Below the pieces are notes generated by a model, which saw nothing but the letters and a program-made list of their open reading frames with translations, ran no database searches and was not told the origin of the DNA. This document shows, piece by piece, positions 56,748 to 64,000 of a stretch of DNA of 64,000 nucleotides (within the stretch, counting starts at the first letter, position 1; every line of letters begins with the position of its first letter). A program made the translations under genes and the position numbers. Source of the stretch: Crocodylus rhombifer (lineage: Eukaryota; Chordata; Crocodylia; Crocodylidae); NCBI GenBank assembly GCA_038503035.1, contig JAVSML010000974.1, positions 9,336-73,335 on the forward strand, written 5' to 3'.

Positions 56748-57383
56748 CCTGATTGGTTGCCCAGGTACTTTATATAGTTTCCATGCCTATCAGTTACTGT
56801 CTTAGGTGATCAAGACTTGCATTTCATTCTGAACGTAATGGCTACTCTTTGGTTAGCATCACTGTTTCTTAGTAGGTCCTGCCACACTCTAGTGTTTAAA
56901 TGGTTGGGAGTAAGTTGCAGTAGTTTAGATGCTCCTCTAAAGCTTTCCAGATGTCTTCTGGACAGAACTGGTTGATCTGCTGCAAACTTATTCTAAAAGT
57001 GGAAGCAGGGAAATAGGGATGGTTTCTGTGTTTTTCAAATTTCCCTCAACAGTGTGAAAACTTACTATTAAGAGTTGGACCTGTACAGGTGGGTACTGGA
57101 TGAGAATGCTGGTAGCTGCTGTGAGTCATTCAGCTTGGGTTCATACCTGGAATGTATGCCATCCATTAAGAATCCCCCAGCATTTACTTAGTCACCACAC
57201 ACTGATATCTGAGAGCATTATTGTTCATTTTATGCATGGCATCAGCACCTAGGGAGCCGGAATCCTAGACCAGGACCCTGTTGTGCTATGCAATTGTGCG
57301 TATACAAACAAACGATGTTCCCTTTTGCAAAGAGCTTGTAAGCCAAGTGGAACTACTCATTTACTAACACTGGAAATCAGGAA
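56748..57383. other. Unannotated DNA
   Basis: No feature is supported here. Confidence 0.5.
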
Positions 57384-58310
57384 TAGAATCATAGGAAAGT
57401 AAGGCTGGAAGGGACCTCATAAGGTCATCTAGTCCAATTTTGTGCTCAAGACACGATCGTCCCTGATCAAATTATCTCTGCTAAGTGTCTGCCTAACCTG
57501 CTCTCAAAAACTTCCAAGGGTGGAGATTGTACAGTTTTCCTAGATAGCTTGTTCCAATGCTTGACCATCCTTATGCTTGGGAATTTCCTCCTAATCTCCA
57601 ACTGAAATTCTTCTTGCTGCAGCTTGAGGCCATTGCTCCTAGTCTTGTCCTCTATAGCCACAGATAAAAGCCCATCTCCATCCTCTCCATAATTGCCCTT
57701 CAGGTATTTGAAAACTGTTATCAAATCCCCCCACAATCTTCTCTTCTCCAGACTAAATAGCTCTAACTCTATCAGCCTTTCCTTATAAGTCTTGCCTCCC
57801 ATGCCCCTAATTATTTTTGTTGCTCTGTGGTGGACTCTTTCCAAACTGTCTGCATCCTTCTTGGAATGTGGGTCCCAAAACTGGACATGCTACTCCAGTT
57901 ACAACCTCACTAGTAGCGAATACGGTGGAAGAATCACTTCCTTTGATCTTCAAGGCGAGGTATAGACATTACACTTTTACTGGTATAAGCGATCAGAGTC
58001 TACACTCATAACAGAAGTTTGGCATCTAAGTCTGTCCTGCCCTGTGCCCCTCCTCCCCCCCCCCCCCCACTTGCAATCCACCAAAAGGAGAAAGTGTGTT
58101 CTGTTTGTTACCAATCTAAACTATGCCACTTACAGAAAACCTGTAACTTAGATCGATTCTGCCTCTGGCTTTTTGAATGTCTGTACTCAATGCAAGTGAC
58201 GTTCCTGGTAATACAACCCAGAATGCTGTTGGCTTTTTTTTTTTTTTTTGGCAACAAGAGCACACATTTGGCTCACACAGACACCACTGTAATGCTGACT
58301 CATAAATGGC
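57384..58310 (-). mobile_element. CR1 LINE of the second subfamily, interrupted
   Basis: The tail TAGAATCATAGGAAAGTAAG, then GCTGGAAGGGACCTCATAAG, begins the element. Minus-strand blocks include KIIRGMGGKTYKERLIELEL, FSLEKRRLWGDLITVFKYLK and KTRSNGLKLQQEEFQLEIRR (57467-57844), with upstream wording to about 57955. CR1 sequence resumes at about 58192-58310 with ILGCITRN and LVAKKA-type words around a T tract. The 57956-58190 interval is foreign. It is the same subfamily as 18278-19240. Confidence 0.85.
57956..58190. other. Unidentified 235-bp insertion in the CR1
   Basis: The sequence GGTATAGACATTACACTTTTAC then TATAAGCGATCAGAG is not CR1. It contains a C-rich tract near 58048-58068. TATAAGCGATCAGA also occurs near 4035, so this may be a dispersed DNA element. 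I see no clear terminal repeats. Confidence 0.4.
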
Positions 58311-59432
58311 TCCTTGGAGGGCTGGCCATATGCCAAAGTCAGCAAATCTAGGCCTTCTGTTCTGTAGGATAGCAGCCAGCTTCTCTTCAATGCCAGAGAT
58401 GCTACAGAAATGTGTTAATTTGGAAAGGAAGAATGGTTCCCAGGGTAGTTTCTGAACATGAGGTATCCCCTAACTGAATCTCTTCAGCTTAAACCTTTCT
58501 AGTACAGCTCAGTAAACTATATCACTTAGTGTCAAGGGGTTGGCATACAGCTGTTCAATTCTTATTCTTGTCAGTTAATACAGGAAGAATCATTTGCGGT
58601 GAAAGATCCAAGTCCAAACCCTTGCATTGTATGTCATTGATTGCCTCTGAGAGGCCTGGTGGCCAAGCAGATAAGGTGTCTTGCTGCAGCTTTGGAGACA
58701 AGAGTTTAAACCCTGTGCTCCAGATTCCTGCTGTGGCTGCCCCCCTTGACCCAGCTACAGATAGGCTCCTAAGTCTTTCAAGCTGGGAAGTGGAAGGAGG
58801 CTAGAAGCAATGCTGGTTCTGTTACTTGCTAGTGTGCTGTTGGCTAAGAAACAAGTGCTCTACAGTAACAACACTAGGGCAGACTGCTAGGTATCGATGG
58901 ACCTTCCTTCCTTCATAGATGCTACTCAGCTTGCTTGGGAAAGATTATATCAAGTGGGATTTGTTTCTCACATAAATCAGGTCAACACTATGGCTAGCAT
59001 TGTTGCAGGCACAGCTCTTTCCTTACAAAATGAGACAGAACTATTGGTAGATGTGCTTTGCTTTCCCTTATGCCCCTCTGTCACCCCTCAGGGAAGAACT
59101 TCATGTGGTTTTATTTACAGCTCTCCCTGGAATTTCCTTTTTGCTGCTTTATGCTTTGTGGGTATTTGGAAGAGAAGTCCTGTATTTAGCTGTACTTTAT
59201 TTTTCAATTCTGTGGCTTTTATCAGATCTCTACCAGCTCACGTTGCCCCATTCAGTAAATGTAATTTTGTTTATGGCTATTTGCTACAGCACCGAGAGGC
59301 TTCTGTTCATGCAATCTAGAGAAATCAGCTACTTTTTATTATGTCATTGTTTGCTATTCTATATTACTTAGTATTTTCACACACATGCATGTGCACGCAG
59401 TATATAGAAGCAGAATTCAGGACTAATAACTA
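58311..59432. other. Unannotated DNA with a tRNA-like SINE remnant
   Basis: Apart from the remnant at 58650-58730, nothing is supported. Overlapping plus-strand frames at 58897-59371 are hydrophobic from T-rich composition and have no family match that I can see. Confidence 0.5.
58650..58730 (+). repeat. tRNA-like (class II) SINE head or tRNA pseudogene
   Basis: GGCCTGGTGGCCAAGCAGAT resembles a polymerase III A box of a Ser/Leu-type tRNA (GGTGGCCGAGTGG), and GAGTTTAAACCC about 45 bp later resembles a B box (GGTTCGAATCC) with decay. The acceptor stem does not close, so it is not a functional tRNA. Confidence 0.35.
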
Positions 59433-60287
59433 CTTCATAGATTTCATAGACATTAGGGCTGGAAGGGACCTCGGGAGACCATCGAGACCAGCCCCCTGCC
59501 CAAAGGGCAGGAAGTCAGCTGGGGTCATAGGATCCCAGCAAGATAAGCATCCAATTTACTCTTGAAGGTGTTCAATGTAGGTGCTTGAACCACCTCCGAT
59601 GGCAGGCTGTTCCAGACCTTGGGGGCTCGGACAGTAAAGAAATTCTTCCTTATGTCCAGCCTGAAACGGTCTTGCAGGAGTTTGTGACCATTCGACCTCG
59701 TCATCCCTTGGGGCGCTCTGGTGAACAAACATTCCCCCAGATTCTGGTGGTCACCCCTGATAAACTTATAAGTGGCCATCAGATCACCCCTGAGCCTACG
59801 CTTTTCCAGGCTAAAGAGTCCCATGGCTCTCAGCCTGTCATCGTAAGATCTGTTTTCCTGACCTTTGATCATGTGTGTGGCTCTCCTCTGGACTCTCTCA
59901 AGCTTCTCCACATCCTTTTTGAATTGTGGAGCCCAAAACTGGACGCAGTACTCCAGCTGTGGCCTCACCAAGGCCGAGTACAAGGGGAGAATGACGTCCC
60001 GGGATTTGCTCGAGAAGCATCTATGGATGCAAGCCAGCGTTTTGGTTGCTTTACTAGCCGCAGCATCGCATTGCAGGCTCATGTTCATCTTGTGGTCAAT
60101 GATGACCCCCAAGTCTTTTTCTTCTGTACTGCTATCCAACGTAGCACTGCCGAGCCTATAAGGATGCTGCAGGTTTTTCTTCCCAAGGTGGAGAACCTTG
60201 CATTTTTCGGTGTTAAACACCATGAGGTTCTCGTCTGCCCGTTTGCTGAGCTTGTCCAGGTCAGCCTGGATCACCCGCCTATCTTCT
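59433..60287 (-). mobile_element. Young CR1 LINE, 5'-truncated
   Basis: The tail CTTCATAGATTTCATAGACA, then GGGCTGGAAGGGACCTCGGG, is at the left. The body is almost identical to 32306-33341, with only a few differences per hundred bases by eye. The element stops at ATCTTCT (60287), where the sister copy continues with GGCATGGATG. I could not find a clear target duplication. This pair represents the most recent CR1 activity visible in the window. Confidence 0.95.
59525..60287 (-). pseudogene. CR1 reverse transcriptase C-terminal fragment
   Basis: It is open for more than 250 codons on the minus strand from EDRRVIQADLDKLSKRADEN to the terminal FKSKLDAYLAGIL. It includes KCKVLHLGKKNLQHPYRLGS, LVRPQLEYCVQFWAPQFKK and FRLDIRKNFFTVRAPKVWN. 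The FADD box lies upstream of the truncation and is missing, so it cannot encode an active polymerase. The frame extends a few codons into unrelated flanking DNA up to 60343. The lack of stop codons reflects recent insertion, not a host gene. Confidence 0.9.
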
Positions 60288-61206
60288 AAGTTAAGAATGC
60301 CATTTCTAATTGGGCAAAAACATCTGACAGTCCCACAGGACACTTGACTTGTTACATTTTAATATATCTCCATGAAAAAGCCACATAATCAAGTTATTAG
60401 GCAGCAGTACAGCATGTTTCACATATTCAGCTACTCTGCATTTAAAAACAAGTCATTACCAATGTTGTTGGGTAAGTAGCTTAGTTAGTAAACTGAGATG
60501 TCACCCTTCCTTTTTCACCCTTTTTGCACTTCTACTTGTTTGGTTAGTGAGAGTGCTGTTCTCTCAGGTGCTGTGTGTAGTTCTCAGACGTTTCTTTGTA
60601 CAATATAATCTTTCAGAAATACAGCTCTGTGGCTGAGCTGCTGAAAGGAACATTAGCTGTACTGCCAGTGGAGGTTGTTTGCATTATCTTTACTGATCAA
60701 GTTGAAAATTCTGTATAATTTGTTGAGTGTACTGCATACGTTACTGATCATAAGAACTATGCAATGTATTTGATTTAAACTGATCTACATAATTTGCTGA
60801 TTAAGCTACCTATTAACCTTTTGGCCTTTGCACTTTTACAGAGGTGCATAATAATTAGGTTGCACACTTAAGTGGAAGGAATTTCCATCTTGTAAAAGGA
60901 ATTTATGCCATGTATTTCTATTTGCGGGCAGTCTTGTCGTCATGGCTGCATGTTTTACTACTACTTTAAATTCTTTCTAAATAAAAAAGATCTGATGTGA
61001 TGATATTCTTTGTATTGTGCATATTAATCTGAATTTATTTTATTACATGCCACTTACAGTTTGGTCACAGCAACTGAATGCTTTAATTTTTTTACCCTAT
61101 GGGCAAATTCAGCCTTGGTGTAAGCAGGGACTTTAGGAGTTGTACCTACTGATGTCAGGGCTGAAGAGCTAGTGAAGCTAGTTCTTCCCTACCAAAAGAT
61201 CTGATT
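60288..61206. other. Unannotated AT-rich DNA
   Basis: No gene or named repeat is supported here. Confidence 0.5.
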
Positions 61207-61208
61207 TA

Positions 61209-61552
61209 CAGGAAACCCTCGCTATTCGTGGGTTTGCGATTCGTGGTTTCGAATATTCACAGTGCGCTGCACCAACCCATGCGCTCTCCCAGCACAGCGT
61301 GATGACGCTTTGTTACTGCACTCCAGAAGTAAGGGGTGGTTTGAGAAACTTTAAAAGGGGCACAGCCTACATAATGTGAAGGTGATGGGGGAATCGGCAT
61401 CAGCAGACCATGAAGTAGTATGCATAGAAGACTATGAAGCAATGCACATCAGCAGACCATGAAGCAGCAGCTGACCCAGTACAGTTTTAGTGGATTTCTC
61501 CATTTGTGGGGATCGCTAGAATGTATCCCCCATGAATGGCGAGGGTCTTCTG
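61209..61552. mobile_element. Tigger/pogo-like mariner MITE (344 bp)
   Basis: The left end is CAGGAAACCCTCGCTATTCG; the right end, reverse-complemented, is CAGAAGACCCTCGCCATTCA. TA dinucleotides flank both sides (61207-61208 and 61553-61554), the mariner-superfamily target duplication. CAG-type ends followed by an ACCCTCGCTATTCG-like block are typical of Tigger/pogo relatives. An 18-bp word, CATCAGCAGACCATGAAG, occurs twice inside (near 61399 and 61448). There is no transposase frame. Confidence 0.8.
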
Positions 61553-64000
61553 TACAGGTATTTTCTCTGGCAGTTTCTAGTAAGTTCAAGAGATGAATTA
61601 TTTTCCAAAGCTTCCATAATAGACCTACAACAGAAAGTAGTAAATTCCATTCCAGTCTGAAACTAGATCACCAGAGTCTACTGTTATAACAACCAGAATT
61701 TGAAGGTGGTTCAGTAAATAACAAACTGTATAAAATGCCAGACAGAAAAAAATCATGGCTTGAATAAAATCTGTTGTTTGGTTAGCAAAGTCTCAGCTGC
61801 CCATTCCACATGTCACTTATCAGGGTCAGCTAGCCTACATGAGAGTGCTTCTGAGGACATGCTTTTGGAACCGTTTGGTTCATACTTCATGCACCAACAG
61901 TCAGATCCTCACCTGGGATGAGGTGGGATCAGGCCATGGGGTAAGTAGCTGGGTCTACTTTCCTTTTTCCAGGCTATCAAACATGGGCATTGAGTGGAAC
62001 CTAATGAGCCTACTTGTGCAGAAGTAATTCTAGTTCATCTTTAGCTTTCCAGCACTGGGTATTGTGACAGGCTCCTGAGATTTATTAATCCAATCTAGTA
62101 CAGTTTGGAGCAATACTCTGGGCCAGATTCTCACTTGATATGGACCTGTGTCAATGTATTATACTCATTGATGCTATGCCATTTACATGAGCTGGAGATT
62201 TGCTCCTATATATGCAGAACAACTGGCATTTTTCCAGTTGTGGCAGATCACAACAGCAAGCACTGTACCACCAATAACTAATTTATATGAACAAGAAGAT
62301 AAACACATGCATATAATTCATTGCCTCCAGGATGTGCCACCATGGATAAGATGGGGAGGTAAAGAAAATGTGGTACAAAAGGAATAGGTGAGGATGGAGG
62401 TTTAGCTTGTGCATAATAGTCCCTATGCTATTTGCTATGTGGAAGCAAAGGCAATGTGGAAATGTAGTGCACTGGTGATAATGTCATCAGGTGGAAAATA
62501 TATGTCCACATATATTCAGGATTAGGTGTCACTGGAACTGACAGAAGAGACCAGCACTGGAGCCTGCAGCAAAGACTATTGTGCTGAGTACACATCTTTT
62601 TTTGGAGTGTGTAATTGTGCAAGACAATCATTCTTCATTGTAGATAATGTCAGTGTATGCGGGGTAAAATCCCAGTGTATGTCTCAGCCAGCAAGGCCTT
62701 AGCTGAAAAGCTGATGATTCGTTTGCCTGGGAAACTATTAGTTCTTTGGCTTTTATTTATTTATTTATTTTATTTTAAAGCAGTAGTGTCATAATGTAAC
62801 CCCCATAGTGGGATTTGCCTTTCAAAAAGTTATATGCTTCAGTGTGTCAAATGGTTGTTTGATCTAATTGGGATTTTCTGCATGCAAAAGGATAGCTAGA
62901 CGGGTAACTGAATGTTTACACATCTACATACCCCAAAGCAGATGCGTTTGCAATTGTATGTAAGATTTATGCATGCAGGTACATGCTTAACTTTCTGAGA
63001 AATAGGCTGTCTGTAATTTGAGATATTTTTGGAGAAACTGCCTGAGAAATATAAGCAATGTGCTCAGAGTTGCTCTTAGGTTCACAGTAGAGTTCTTCTC
63101 ATGAGTGCTTCTCATCTGCACTAGCTTGCTAAGTACCCCCATGTATGCAGGCAGCACATCACCCAGTCCCGTAGCCTAGTTTCAGTGCTGCAAATATTGT
63201 TGACTATACCCACAGCTCAACTCTGCTGGCCCAGGGTTGTGCCTACTAGGCATCTTCTCATTGCTCTTTCTGCTGGATCTGAACAGGGAAAGAGCCACCA
63301 CCATGACTACGTGAACAAAGATAAAAGCAGCAAGTGGTACAGGAGATACAGAAGCAGATATGGTGGCAGTAGGGCAATACAGGGCTCCTCCTCCTACCAG
63401 GTTCACAATCTAGACACTCCCATCTACCCAGTCTCCACCCTGGATAGGTTCTGGCCTTACTTGGCTTCTACCCAGCTATTCCAAGCAGCACTCTGTCTTC
63501 CACACATACCGTCGCCACCTCACAGAACTATTTAAATTTTCCCATGAAGCCTTCTGTCTGCTGCCAGCTTCATTTTCTCTGATATGCTCTTTATAATCCC
63601 ATTTTTTCGTACAAACTTGTCTAATCCAGCTATGCTCTTAGACACCTAACAGCTTTCTTTAGTTGTTTCCCAGGCTCTGTTGCCATCTCTACCAGGCCAC
63701 AAAACAGCTGCAAGCTGCTCCCCTAGCTGTCCCTACCTAGTATCCACTACCTTCCTTCAGATATCTTTCAGCACCCAATCACTTGCCATAGCAGCCACAT
63801 TTTGTATAGCTACAAATCTTCTCCTTGCCTTGGATGCTGGATTGACCTTAAACTCAAGTTTCTGATCATGCCTGGAAATGATATGCAAATGTGTAAAATA
63901 GTCAGTGAATCACAGTTTTACTTGCAAATAATTGCTATTAAATATTATGCCGGGGGGGCAGGATGCACAGAATTTGCTTGGTGGCTCTGCAGCAAGTCCT
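61553..64000. other. Unannotated DNA to the window end
   Basis: A (TTTA)n tract lies near 62751-62775. Open frames up to 116 codons (63185-63535) show no recognisable domain or splice context. I see no transposon ends. Confidence 0.5.

Overview
The window is vertebrate nuclear DNA from a sauropsid, most likely a crocodilian (alligator-type). The main reason is a dense set of CR1 LINE copies whose 3' ends read TTTCATAGATTTCATAGA followed by the GCTGGAAGGGACCTC block. A MIR-like SINE, several hAT and mariner-type DNA transposons and an LTR retroelement fragment occur with them. The species call comes from recognising repeat styles, not from a search. I see no intact host protein-coding gene, no rRNA or tRNA gene, no CRISPR array and no bacterial-style operon. 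The DNA looks intergenic or like part of a very long intron. Two assembly gaps are present: 10 N at 20476-20485 and 400 N at 39005-39404.

Layout. 1-6776: mostly unique AT-rich DNA with an old CR1/L3-like LINE (1637-2290), a CR1 tail (3178-3430) and one copy of a short dispersed repeat (4801-4915). 6777-10846: a hAT transposon with 16-bp ends and an 8-bp target duplication; the middle of its transposase is replaced by a minus-strand LTR retrotransposon fragment. 10847-16648: unique DNA with one possible 54-nt exon (13244-13297). 16649-19240: two CR1 copies. 19241-28012: mainly unique DNA, with a SINE split by a small inverted-repeat element near 24.2-24.7 kb. 28021-33643: a second, longer hAT copy with a decayed BED/hAT transposase, itself split by a young CR1 (32306-33341). 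34929-36440: a long CR1. 38683-39510: an interspersed repeat around the 400-N gap. 41134-41697: a small hAT derivative. 42215-43546: a mariner-like element. 44950-45426: a small hAT-like element with a long hairpin. 48430-51345: a plus-strand CR1 interrupted first by a GC-rich hairpin segment and then by a 1.7-kb foldback hAT with a perfect 8-bp duplication. 52227-52551: a Charlie-like MITE. 53929-54877: a foldback repeat. 55731-56739: a foldback hAT. 57384-58310 and 59433-60287: CR1 copies. 61209-61552: a Tigger/pogo-like MITE.

How it fits together. The most informative signal is one hAT family with five members in 64 kb. Two are large transposase-bearing relics and three are non-autonomous, two of those built as giant inverted repeats. 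All share the outer TIR (about TAGGGCTGTGYRAAGC) and most share an inner junction near CTATGGC. Between these lies a 100-150 bp subterminal block filled with a short iterated motif that differs between members: GAATC/GATTC in three, GAAAC/GTTTC in one, GCTTCGG/CGGATC in one. This suggests exchange of transposase-binding modules within a family. Nested insertions with target duplications give a relative clock for CR1, hAT and LTR activity. All transposase and reverse transcriptase reading frames here are broken or truncated.
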